Assembly (NCBI GenBank): GCA_017880945.1
Contig: JADGRM010000068.1
Coordinates: 1-9,531, forward strand
From: Gallionella sp.
Lineage (GTDB): Bacteria > Pseudomonadota > Gammaproteobacteria > Burkholderiales > Gallionellaceae
Length of the DNA: 9,531 nucleotides
Direction: 5' to 3'
The notes under the pieces are model-generated. The model worked only from the letters and a program-made list of their open reading frames with translations. It was not told the DNA's origin and did no database searches. Shown one piece after another: positions 1-6,071 of the stretch. Position 1 is the stretch's first letter. Each line of letters starts with the position of its first letter. The position numbers and the translations under genes were made by a program.

Positions 1-1
1 G

Positions 2-121
2 CCCTGCGATGGCGATAACCAATGCCTGAAGCAGATCACGGTCGAACAGGTATTGGCAAAAGCCCGCGAGATGCTGGCCGGGGTGAAAGATGTTGCGTCG
101 CATGATCGGCGACTCGCATGA
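2..121 (+). CDS. C-terminal end of a probable GT9 (heptosyltransferase-like) glycosyltransferase, partial
   Basis: This frame is open from the window edge to a TGA at 119-121 and gives the last 39 residues of a protein whose start lies upstream. The tail contains PCDGDNQCLKQITVEQVL followed by an amphipathic helix (AKAREML). A Cys-rich stretch ending in 'CL..I..E.VL.A...ML' is how many glycosyltransferase family 9 proteins (LPS heptosyltransferases of the RfaF/RfaQ type) end, and that is the basis for the call. A GT2 (GtrB-like) partner would be the usual neighbour of GtrA, but GT2 proteins do not normally end this way. The stop overlaps the start of the next gene (ATGA), which supports one operon. 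The coding call is firm. The family call is moderate because only the tail is visible. Confidence 0.55.
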   Translation, partial: PCDGDNQCLKQITVEQVLAKAREMLAGVKDVASHDRRLA

Positions 122-645
122 ATCTGATCGCGCGACTCGCGGGGCATCCATTGATGGCCTGGTTCTTCAAAAAACGCTTCATCAAATTCGGCACTGTCGG
201 CGCGTCCGGCATAGTGGTCAACCTGGGCGTGTTGTATCTCTGCCAGGAATTTCTGTTTGTCGCGATCCAGACCGCGAGTATGCGGCTCAACGCCTCTCTG
301 GCCGTGGCGATCTTCTTCGCAACCGTCAATAACTTTTTCTGGAACCGCGCCTGGACCTGGAGTGATCGCAAGCATCATCCCGACAAGCACCTGCTGCTCC
401 ACTTTGGTCAATATGCGTTGGCTTGTTGGGTGGGCATCGTGTTGCAGGTGCTGTTGACCAAACTGTTCGTAGTCTATTTGCACTATCTCGTCGCCAATGC
501 GTTGGCCATCGTGCTGGCCAGCGTATTCAACTTCCTGGTGAATAATTTCTGGACGTTCCGCAGCCATAGACCGGTGGATGAGATCGCGTTGCCCATTATT
601 CCCGAGCCTGAGCCGGACTCTGAACAGGAAATCGGCAACAAATGA
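118..645 (+). CDS. GtrA family membrane protein (putative polyprenyl-linked sugar flippase)
   Basis: The 175-residue protein has four hydrophobic segments at about residues 24-44, 58-78, 95-117 and 120-142, which is the normal size and topology of the GtrA family (PF04138). The two family signature blocks are present: NNFFWNRAWTWSDR (71-84) after the second helix and FNFLVNNFWTFR (137-148) at the end of the fourth. GtrA proteins are inner-membrane proteins thought to move undecaprenyl-phosphate-linked sugars across the membrane or to support glycosyltransferases that use them. The start is the ATG that overlaps the preceding stop (ATGA). No strong Shine-Dalgarno site is visible, so coupling to upstream translation is likely. 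An acidic, Pro-rich tail (about 153-173) follows the last helix. The stop again overlaps the next ATG, and the adjacent ArnT-like enzyme is a plausible user of the flipped sugar. Confidence 0.93.
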   Translation: MNLIARLAGHPLMAWFFKKRFIKFGTVGASGIVVNLGVLYLCQEFLFVAIQTASMRLNASLAVAIFFATVNNFFWNRAWTWSDRKHHPDKHLLLHFGQYALACWVGIVLQVLLTKLFVVYLHYLVANALAIVLASVFNFLVNNFWTFRSHRPVDEIALPIIPEPEPDSEQEIGNK

Positions 646-2387
646 AATTAACCGGACCCGGCTTGCGTACGGCATGGTACGTGTTGGCCAGCCTGCTGGC
701 GGTGTTCACTTACTTCTATGGCCTCGACAGCCAGCACATTCCAAAGAACGGCGACGAATATCCGTATGAACATATCACGCGGCTGACCGCCGACAGCGGC
801 AAATTGCTGCCGCTGCAATCGCAGTTGGACAACATGCGCAACACCAAGCCGCCGCTGCTGTTCTGGCAGGGTATCGCATCCACCGGTTGGGGCAAGAACT
901 GGACGTTGTGGGATTTGCGCTACCCGAGCGTGATCTACACATTGCTTACTGCGACGATGCTGTTCATGCTTGGCTGGAAGCTGCCTAATCGTACAAAGGC
1001 GGACAAACTTGAGACCGGCTTCATTGCAGCGCTGGCGTTCCTGGCATTTTTTTCCACTTATCGTTTCGGTCGCCCGTTTTTGACCAACCCGCCCGAGGTG
1101 TTCTGGATATTCCTGCCGTTCTTTGTGTTGTTGTATTGGAGACAAACATTTGCATCGCGCTGGTTGATCCCGCTGCTGCTCGGCATCAGTATCGGCATCG
1201 GCTTCCTGTACAAATCGTTCGCGCTGGGTCTGCCTGTCACGCTTGGTTTGACTGGATGGTATGTGCACCAGCGCCAGTATCGTGTGGCAGAATTCCTGAA
1301 ACAGGACGCGCTGAAAGTAGTGATCGCCGTGTCGGTTGCGGTCGCGATGTTCGCGATGTGGTTCGTGTTTGATCCCGATCCGCAAGCGGTATGGAAGGAA
1401 TTCGTGGTGGGCGAGAATGTCGGCAAGTTCGATCCGCACGGTCCGAACTATTTGTCGAAACTGCTGTGGGGCGGCTCCAGCATCTGGAGCTATGCGCTGG
1501 CCTTTCTGACCAATCCGGGGCTGTTGACCTTTCCGGTGGTGGCGCTATTCTTTGTCGCTTATAAAAGGCGCAGCCAGTTGAGCAAGGAAGAGCAACTGCT
1601 GTGGATATGGATCGCCGTGTTGTTTCTGAGCTTTGCCCTGCCCAGTCAGCGTTCGGGACGTTACCTGCTGGCGGCAATGCCCGCGGTGGCATTATTGTGC
1701 GCGCTTAACTGGCAGCACATCAGCCGCAAGGCATTCGTCGCCAGCCTGGTGTTGGCAGGTGCGCTCATTGCGGGGATCGCTTATCTGGCCGTGCGGCTGC
1801 AAGCTGAAATGCCCGATGTACAGTTGTATCCGTCGGCGTTCTGGTTGTTGATCGCGGGAGCGGGAATATTGATGCTGCTTGCTATTGTGGTACCCGCCCT
1901 GACCCGGCACAGTGTCAACGTCGTCGCATTATTGGTGCTGCTGTGTTTCGCCGCCTTTCTGCACCCCTTCGATGGTGCTTTGGGTAATTACAGCAAGGAG
2001 GCGCTGAACTATGTCGGCGGGAAGGAAGTTGGTGTGCCGTGCAACTTCAGGGCCATGGATGAAGGCCATCGCTTTATCCTGCCGGGCGCGGAGATACGCG
2101 GCTACAGCGAGGATCAAAATCTCAACGCGAGCGAACTGGCGGCGCGCTATTCATTGTTCGCGGTGCAGGTGGCGCTGAATGACAGCACGCAAAACGGCGG
2201 TTGCGCTGAGTGCAAGATTATCGGTCAGCGCCTGGATATTCGCGGCCGCCAAAGCTCGGCCGAGTTGAAAGAAATGTTTCTGGAGGGCAAGGTGTTGCAG
2301 CATCTTTTTGTCAGGGAAATATTGATGGAGTCTCCCCCAAGCGGCAAAATCACGCCGGAGCAGACCTCCGCTGAGCTATGCCGTTGA
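642..2387 (+). CDS. ArnT/PMT-like membrane glycosyltransferase (polyprenyl-phosphate sugar donor)
   Basis: This is a 581-residue protein with roughly a dozen hydrophobic segments between residues 12 and 440 and a soluble C-terminal region (about 441-581). Features typical of GT-C enzymes related to ArnT (GT83) and PMT (GT39) are visible. An acidic pair (D38-E39) sits in the first periplasmic loop. It is followed by the NTKPPLLFW block (67-75) and the late motif PSQRSGRYLLAAMPA (334-348), which corresponds to the 'RY.LP..P' segment of the family. Such enzymes transfer a sugar from an undecaprenyl-phosphate carrier to lipid A, another lipid or a protein on the periplasmic face. The C-terminal domain carries Cys467, a C-A-E-C pair (521-524) and Cys580, which could form disulfides. 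It overlaps gtrA by 4 nt and the next gene by 10 nt. Acceptor and sugar cannot be read from sequence. It should not be called arnT itself, since no aminoarabinose genes are nearby. Confidence 0.86.
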   Translation: MKLTGPGLRTAWYVLASLLAVFTYFYGLDSQHIPKNGDEYPYEHITRLTADSGKLLPLQSQLDNMRNTKPPLLFWQGIASTGWGKNWTLWDLRYPSVIYTLLTATMLFMLGWKLPNRTKADKLETGFIAALAFLAFFSTYRFGRPFLTNPPEVFWIFLPFFVLLYWRQTFASRWLIPLLLGISIGIGFLYKSFALGLPVTLGLTGWYVHQRQYRVAEFLKQDALKVVIAVSVAVAMFAMWFVFDPDPQAVWKEFVVGENVGKFDPHGPNYLSKLLWGGSSIWSYALAFLTNPGLLTFPVVALFFVAYKRRSQLSKEEQLLWIWIAVLFLSFALPSQRSGRYLLAAMPAVALLCALNWQHISRKAFVASLVLAGALIAGIAYLAVRLQAEMPDVQLYPSAFWLLIAGAGILMLLAIVVPALTRHSVNVVALLVLLCFAAFLHPFDGALGNYSKEALNYVGGKEVGVPCNFRAMDEGHRFILPGAEIRGYSEDQNLNASELAARYSLFAVQVALNDSTQNGGCAECKIIGQRLDIRGRQSSAELKEMFLEGKVLQHLFVREILMESPPSGKITPEQTSAELCR

Positions 2388-3742
2388 TGATCAGATCCGG
2401 CATGTGCCAACCGGGCGCGCGCCAGGCGCTGGTTCTTTGTCTGGTGCTGGTTGCTTTTGGCGCGGCGTTTTACAAAGTCGCTCATCGTCAGTCGTCGCCA
2501 CTTTTTCAGTTGCCCGCCAGCTTTCAGCATGATCGTGTGCAAAATACCGGCACACAGCAAACCAGCAACGCTACACCCGATTTTCGTACCCACTTCGTTT
2601 CTACCCAACAGAATATCTCTACTCATGCCGCCTCGCTGGTAGAGTTGAGTGACGGTCATATTCGCGCCTTCTGGTTTGCCGGCAGCCGCGAAGGCGCGGA
2701 AGATGTGGAGATACGCACTGCGGTATTCGATCCGGCAAAAGATCTATGGGGGCCCGAACACAGTATCGCGACACGTGAAGACACGCAGCGCTCGTTGCTG
2801 CGCTACGTGAAAAAACTCGGCAACCCGGTGCCGCAGCGCGCGCCGGACGGCAAGCTGTGGCTGTTCTATGTCACCGTGTCGCTGGGCGGCTGGGCGGGCA
2901 GCTCGATCACGGCAATTACCTCGAAGGATGACGGCACAACCTGGAGTCCGGCTCGACGCTTGATTACCTCGCCTTTCATCAACATCAGCACGCTGATCAA
3001 GGGCACGCCGTTTCTGTATAGCGACGGCACGATGGGACTGCCGGTCTATCACGAGTTCATCGGAAAATTCGGTGAAATGCTGCGCATCAATAACAGCGGC
3101 GAGATCATCGACAAGCAGCGGCTGAGCTCGGGCAAATCTACGCTGCAACCGGTGATGCTGATTAAAAGTCCGCAACAGGCATTGCTGCTGATGCGTCGTT
3201 CCGGCAACAGTCCCAAGCGGGTGATCGCGACTGAAACGAGCGATGCAGGTCAGCATTGGAGCGTGCCGACCAAGACCACGCTGGCCAATCCGGACGCGGC
3301 GATTTCGGGTGTGGTATTGCCCGATGGGCGGATTCTGGTGGTACTGAACGACATCGAAGATGGCCGCGATGCGCTGTCGCTGGTGGTTTCAGCGGATGGC
3401 GGAGCGACCTGGAAAACGGTCTACAAACTGGAAGACCAGCGCGGCCAGCCCACCGAACAATCAAATTATCTGGCGCGATATCTGCAAACCGCCGCTGAAT
3501 CAGCCAAGGCTACCGAGGCGAGCATCACCGACGCGACGGGTTACGCAAAATCCGCACAGCGGAATAAATGCGAGGCGCAAAGTTGCGGCTTCGAGTTCTC
3601 CTACCCTTACCTGATCCGGGCGCACAGCGGCGACTTCCATCTCGTCTATACCTGGAACAGAAGCTTCATCAAACACGTCCAGTTCACGCGCTCGTGGCTG
3701 GACCAGCGCATGGAAAAAACTGCCGATGCCACACTACACTGA
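2378..3742 (+). CDS. Membrane-anchored sialidase-like BNR/Asp-box protein (COG4692-type predicted neuraminidase)
   Basis: The 454-residue protein has one N-terminal hydrophobic segment (about 15-35), likely a signal anchor that places a six-bladed beta-propeller in the periplasm. Three Asp-box motifs (SxDxGxxW-like) are visible: SKDDGTTW (182-189), SDAGQHW (288-294) and SADGGATW (338-345). Blocks typical of predicted neuraminidases in the BNR_2 (PF13088) group are AFWFAGSREGAEDVEIR (97-113), LITSPFINISTL (195-206), GLPVYHEF (220-227) and FSYPYLI...HLVYTWNRSFIKHVQF (407-436). About 40 extra, Ala/Thr-rich residues (367-406) are inserted just before the last block. The ATG at 2378 overlaps the previous gene by 10 nt. 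The in-frame ATG at 2387 (TGATGA junction, 1-nt overlap) is an equally plausible start. Real sialidase activity is not shown; many family members act on other glycans or have unknown substrates. Confidence 0.85.
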   Translation: MPLMIRSGMCQPGARQALVLCLVLVAFGAAFYKVAHRQSSPLFQLPASFQHDRVQNTGTQQTSNATPDFRTHFVSTQQNISTHAASLVELSDGHIRAFWFAGSREGAEDVEIRTAVFDPAKDLWGPEHSIATREDTQRSLLRYVKKLGNPVPQRAPDGKLWLFYVTVSLGGWAGSSITAITSKDDGTTWSPARRLITSPFINISTLIKGTPFLYSDGTMGLPVYHEFIGKFGEMLRINNSGEIIDKQRLSSGKSTLQPVMLIKSPQQALLLMRRSGNSPKRVIATETSDAGQHWSVPTKTTLANPDAAISGVVLPDGRILVVLNDIEDGRDALSLVVSADGGATWKTVYKLEDQRGQPTEQSNYLARYLQTAAESAKATEASITDATGYAKSAQRNKCEAQSCGFEFSYPYLIRAHSGDFHLVYTWNRSFIKHVQFTRSWLDQRMEKTADATLH

Positions 3743-4319
3743 CCTGACCGGAATGGCGAGCGTGGCCAGCGGGACAGCGGCTTCTTTGCTGCTGTTGCCG
3801 GGCATTGCTCGACTCACCAAGCCGCGCTTGGCAATACTGATGGTAGCGGTATTTGTGCTGTCGCTTATTCCGTTCGGCACGATGCCCATCGCTGCTTACG
3901 CGCGCGGCGTGACCGGCGACTTGAGCATTACCACGCTGGTGCTGCTGTGGTGTGCGCTATCAAGGCCCTGGTGCGGTTGCGTTACGGTTGAGGCTAAACA
4001 TCGACGTGCGCTGTTGATCTTGATCGCCCTCGCAGCGCTCGCACTATATCCGATGGCCCTGGGTGTCGGTGCGTATGACCCCTATCGCCTGGGCTATGGC
4101 GATCCGCTGTTCGTCTCTGCGCTGTTGTTGCTTGCGCTGGCTGCATGGTTCTGGAAGTCTACACTGATCGCGCTGTGTATCGCGTTCGCTACCCTTGCCT
4201 GGGCAGTCGGCTGGTATGAATCCAATAACCTCTGGGATTATTTGCTCGACCCGTTCGTGTCGATCTACGCGTTGTGTGCCATCATAATCCAAGCGGTAAA
4301 GAGGCTGACTAACCGATAA
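3726..4319 (+). CDS. Polytopic membrane protein of unknown function, last gene of the glycan cluster
   Basis: This is a 197-residue, very hydrophobic protein with about six predicted membrane segments (roughly 35-57, 65-80, 94-115, 127-144, 146-163 and 174-192). The short loops carry the most distinctive residues: GAYDPYRLGYGDP (115-127) and YESNNLWDYLLDP (164-176). Both look like conserved positions, but I cannot assign them to a named family. The start overlaps the sialidase-like gene by 17 nt. A second ATG at 3753, preceded by CCGGA, is an alternative that would leave a short gap after the upstream stop. Position and overlap imply co-expression with the glycosyltransferase and the Asp-box protein, so a role in assembling or handling the same glycan is a reasonable inference. 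No catalytic motif is seen. The gene ends just before a small GC-rich hairpin. Confidence 0.8.
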   Translation: MPHYTDLTGMASVASGTAASLLLLPGIARLTKPRLAILMVAVFVLSLIPFGTMPIAAYARGVTGDLSITTLVLLWCALSRPWCGCVTVEAKHRRALLILIALAALALYPMALGVGAYDPYRLGYGDPLFVSALLLLALAAWFWKSTLIALCIAFATLAWAVGWYESNNLWDYLLDPFVSIYALCAIIIQAVKRLTNR

Positions 4320-4324
4320 CAGGG

Positions 4325-4355
4325 CGGGCTCTGCCCGGCTACGAATTATTTTTTT
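4325..4355 (+). terminator. Weak candidate terminator after the glycan cluster
   Basis: A GC-rich hairpin (CGGGC-tct-GCCCG, 4325-4337) begins 6 nt after the last gene of the cluster. A run of seven T lies at 4349-4355. The 11-nt gap between stem and T-run and the short 5-bp stem make this a poor intrinsic terminator. It is listed because its position is where transcription of the cluster would be expected to end. Confidence 0.25.
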
Positions 4356-4445
4356 GAAATAGAAATGGAATTAGTATCGCCATGCGTGTTGCCTTGCCAG
4401 AATGGCAACTTCTTGAACAAAACTGACAATGTTGAGAAAACCGGA

Positions 4446-4571
4446 ATGACTACTGACAAGTATCGCGGTAACGTCATTTCAATTACTGCCGCCCTCAAAT
4501 CTGCTGGGCAGGTGAGCGCGGCGAAGGTAAAAAAGGCCGGGTTCAACTATCCGATGCTGGAATGTTCGTAG
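4446..4571 (+). CDS. Possible small protein (41 aa), unrecognised
   Basis: An open frame runs from an ATG at 4365 to TAG at 4569-4571 (68 codons). The more protein-like part begins at the internal ATG at 4446 and reads MTTDKYRGNVISITAALK and on to ...VKKAGFNYPMLECS. This part is basic and weakly helical, and lacks the Cys-rich, odd composition of the first 27 codons. Neither ATG has a convincing Shine-Dalgarno site; GAGAAAACCGGA precedes the second. It ends 31 nt before the Ala/Lys-rich gene, in the same direction, so it may be a leader or companion ORF. I do not recognise it. It could be chance, or the surviving tail of a longer lost gene. Confidence 0.3.
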   Translation: MTTDKYRGNVISITAALKSAGQVSAAKVKKAGFNYPMLECS

Positions 4572-4602
4572 CCAGAATAACGTTTTAATTTAGGAGAATT
4601 TA

Positions 4603-5547
4603 ATGACAAAGGTGAATAAGGTTAAATTAACGGCAAAAGAAATTCGTGCTGCCAAAAATGCGGCGGCTGCAAATAAAAATTTAGCCCTCGCTAACAAGTC
4701 GCTGCTTGCAGCTAATCAGGCGATTGTTGTAGCCAGAAAAGTGCTGGAGTCTAAGCAGAAGATTGCGGTGCAGAAGGAAGAAGCGGCGAATCGTGCTAAA
4801 ACAACTCAGGAAACAGCGCTGGAGAAGAAGGCGATAGCTGAACAAGAAGTGCTTGCCACACAAGAGGCTGGGGATAAGGCGCGATCTGAGGCAGAAGCGG
4901 CTGAAATTGCTAAAAAAATTGCAGCTCAGGAAACGGCTGCAGCCAGGAAAGTAGCGGCTGAGCAGGCGAAGTTGAAAGCGCAAGAAGCTGCGGCTGCAAA
5001 GAAAGTAGCAGTGGAGCAGGCGAAGCTGAGAGCGCAAGAGCTTGCTGCTGAGAAGAAGTCGGCTGCTGAGGCCAAGAAGATAGCAGCACAGGAAACTGCG
5101 TCAGCCAAAAGGGCGGAGGATGCAGCCAGAAAGATAGCGGCACAGGAGGCTGCGGCTGCAAAGAAAGTAGCAGTGGAGCAGGCGAAGCTGAGAGCGCAAG
5201 AGCTTGCTGCTGAAAAGAAGGCGGCTGCTGAGGCCAAGAAGATAGCAGCCCAGGAAACTGCGTCAGCCAAAAAGGCGGAGGATGCAGCCAGAAAGGTAGC
5301 GGCACAGGAGGCAGCAGCAGAGAAGAAAGCGACGGCTGAACAGGCGAAGATAGCTGCCCAAGAGCTGGCTGCAATAAAGAGAGCGGAGGCTGAAACCAAG
5401 AAAGAAGCGGCAGCTCAGGCGAAGGCAATCGCTCAGGAGGCTGCTGCTGCAAGGAAAGTTGCTGCTGCGCTTAAAAAGGCAAAGGCGGAGGCTAAAAAAA
5501 CGGCATCTATCCCGCCCGAGCCGGTTTGGCCTTTCGCCGAAGAGTAA
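4603..5547 (+). CDS. Ala/Lys/Glu/Gln-rich repeat protein, long continuous helix with 18-residue period
   Basis: A strong Shine-Dalgarno site (AGGAGA, 4592-4597) lies 5 nt before the ATG, so the gene is probably real despite its low complexity. The 314-residue product has no signal peptide, no membrane segment and no Cys. Residues 24-48 show heptads (N24, N31, N38; L27, L34, I41, L48), typical of a short coiled coil. Residues 93-254 are nine back-to-back 18-residue units, nearly all ending AQE, for example AAAAKKVAVEQAKLRAQE (129-146). A 25-residue variant unit follows (255-279), then a basic stretch and a distinct tail, IPPEPVWPF (303-311), holding the only Trp. Similar composition is seen in TolA domain II, histone H1-like proteins and phasin tails, but none of their folded domains is visible. 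It could be a structural rod, a nucleic-acid or polymer-granule binder, or a spacer. The function is unknown. It is separated from the upstream cluster by about 280 nt. Confidence 0.8.
   Translation: MTKVNKVKLTAKEIRAAKNAAAANKNLALANKSLLAANQAIVVARKVLESKQKIAVQKEEAANRAKTTQETALEKKAIAEQEVLATQEAGDKARSEAEAAEIAKKIAAQETAAARKVAAEQAKLKAQEAAAAKKVAVEQAKLRAQELAAEKKSAAEAKKIAAQETASAKRAEDAARKIAAQEAAAAKKVAVEQAKLRAQELAAEKKAAAEAKKIAAQETASAKKAEDAARKVAAQEAAAEKKATAEQAKIAAQELAAIKRAEAETKKEAAAQAKAIAQEAAAARKVAAALKKAKAEAKKTASIPPEPVWPFAEE
4987..5310 (+). repeat. Two tandem 162-bp repeats inside the Ala/Lys-rich gene
   Basis: Copy 1 (4987-5148) and copy 2 (5149-5310) align without gaps and differ at 5 positions by my reading. 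Three of these change the protein (Ser to Ala, Arg to Lys, Ile to Val). Each copy encodes 54 residues, which are three 18-residue units. The near identity suggests a recent in-frame duplication by slippage or unequal recombination. Older, more diverged 54-bp units flank the pair. Confidence 0.92.
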
Positions 5548-5638
5548 TTTTTAGTCTGACATAACTGAGAAACGCTGGCGCATCCACCATTCTCCCCCGA
5601 ATATTAAACCGAGATAATCCATTAGGGAGGAAACGCCG

Positions 5639-5818
5639 TTGTCCGAAAAACTTTTGATGGAACTTCTAGCCATTCCACTAGGCTGTCAAAGAACGACAAC
5701 CAAGTGGCTGGTTATGGCGGTAAAAAGACAACGGCCAAGTCGCTGGTTATGTTGCGCGATGGCTCTTGATCGCCCGACAAGTCAGGCTCCTACAAAGCAC
5801 GAACGGCCTAACGGATAA
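5639..5818 (+). CDS. Doubtful small ORF (59 aa) with TTG start
   Basis: A very good Shine-Dalgarno sequence (GGGAGG, 5625-5630) stands 8 nt before a TTG at 5639, which opens a frame of 59 codons ending in TAA at 5816-5818. The product begins MSEKLLMELLAIPLGCQR and becomes basic, with a Trp/Cys cluster and a Pro-rich end, which is not typical of a folded protein. A second frame across the same DNA (5626-5775) reads ...KNDNQVAGYGGKKTTAKSL... to a TGA and looks at least as protein-like, though it has no start codon. The area may be a remnant of a gene in either frame. I do not recognise either product. Confidence 0.2.
   Translation: MSEKLLMELLAIPLGCQRTTTKWLVMAVKRQRPSRWLCCAMALDRPTSQAPTKHERPNG
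5695..5751 (+). repeat. Imperfect direct repeat
   Basis: GACAACCAAGTGGCTGGTTATG (the first 20 bases being GACAACCAAGTGGCTGGTTA) at 5695-5716 recurs at 5727-5751 with an extra GGC after GACAAC and one G-to-C change. The two copies are separated by 10 nt. It could be a short duplication within a decayed gene or a pair of protein-binding half-sites. There is not enough to choose. Confidence 0.6.
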
Positions 5819-5962
5819 TCCGGGTTCAAAACAAGGTTTTAGTTTTTCACCAAGCCGAGGTGGCACTGCCCCATGCATTCAAACCTGCTGTCAATAGCCT
5901 AAAAAAACAAGGTCGTTTATTCGTCGCCCACGACCTCGATGTGCAGCGTGTACTGCCTTGAT

Positions 5963-6071
5963 CCTAGAAAAAGCAGTTGATTGGTTCGTAGGTGCGAATT
6001 TATTCGCACCTACAAATTCAGTACAACATCATAAAGCGATGCGGGGTTCTCCGTTAACTGCTTTTTCTAGG
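5963..6071. mobile_element. MITE-like non-autonomous element, 109 bp, 16-bp terminal inverted repeats, 5-bp target duplication
   Basis: The left end CCTAGAAAAAGCAGTT (5963-5978) is the exact reverse complement of the right end AACTGCTTTTTCTAGG (6056-6071). Immediately outside both ends is the same pentamer TTGAT (5958-5962 and 6072-6076), as expected for a target-site duplication made on insertion. The element is too short to code for a transposase, so it would depend on one elsewhere in the genome with matching ends. I cannot name the IS family: a 5-bp duplication and a CCTAG terminus do not point to one with certainty. An internal palindrome lies at 5988-6013. A transcript through it would fold into a long stem closed by the terminal repeats with the inner hairpin on top. 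Confidence 0.82.
5988..6013. repeat. REP-like palindrome (GTAG...CTAC) inside the MITE-like element
   Basis: Two perfect 12-nt arms, GTAGGTGCGAAT and ATTCGCACCTAC, are separated by TT. The GTAG head followed by a GC-containing hairpin is the layout of REP sequences handled by RAYT (TnpA-REP) transposases in proteobacteria. Because no U-run follows on either strand it is unlikely to be an intrinsic terminator. It may be an inherent part of the element or a REP that inserted into it. Confidence 0.7.

Noticed and set aside
648..1439. 263-codon minus-strand frame opposite the ArnT-like gene
   Set aside because: The product is Arg/Gln/His-rich without any domain, and the plus-strand gene has clear family motifs and membrane segments over the same DNA.
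642..2387. Naming the transferase arnT and inferring polymyxin resistance
   Set aside because: Only general GT-C features are shared. No aminoarabinose synthesis genes (arnA, arnB, arnC, arnD) are in view, and the C-terminal domain with its Cys pair is not diagnostic of ArnT.
4987..5310. Regular repeats considered as a CRISPR array
   Set aside because: There are no unique spacers: repeat and 'spacer' are both repeated, the period is a multiple of three, and the repeats are in frame within one ORF. No cas genes are present.
4681..5452. Long open frames on the minus strand opposite the Ala/Lys-rich gene, up to 180 residues
   Set aside because: They arise because GC-rich Ala/Lys/Glu codon repeats rarely give stops in reverse. 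Their Leu/Ser/Pro or Ala/Ser-only products, lack of a ribosome-binding site and complete overlap with a well-initiated gene mark them as shadows.
5988..6013. Palindrome considered as an intrinsic terminator
   Set aside because: No T-run follows the hairpin on either strand, and it is embedded symmetrically within an element that has its own terminal repeats and target duplication.
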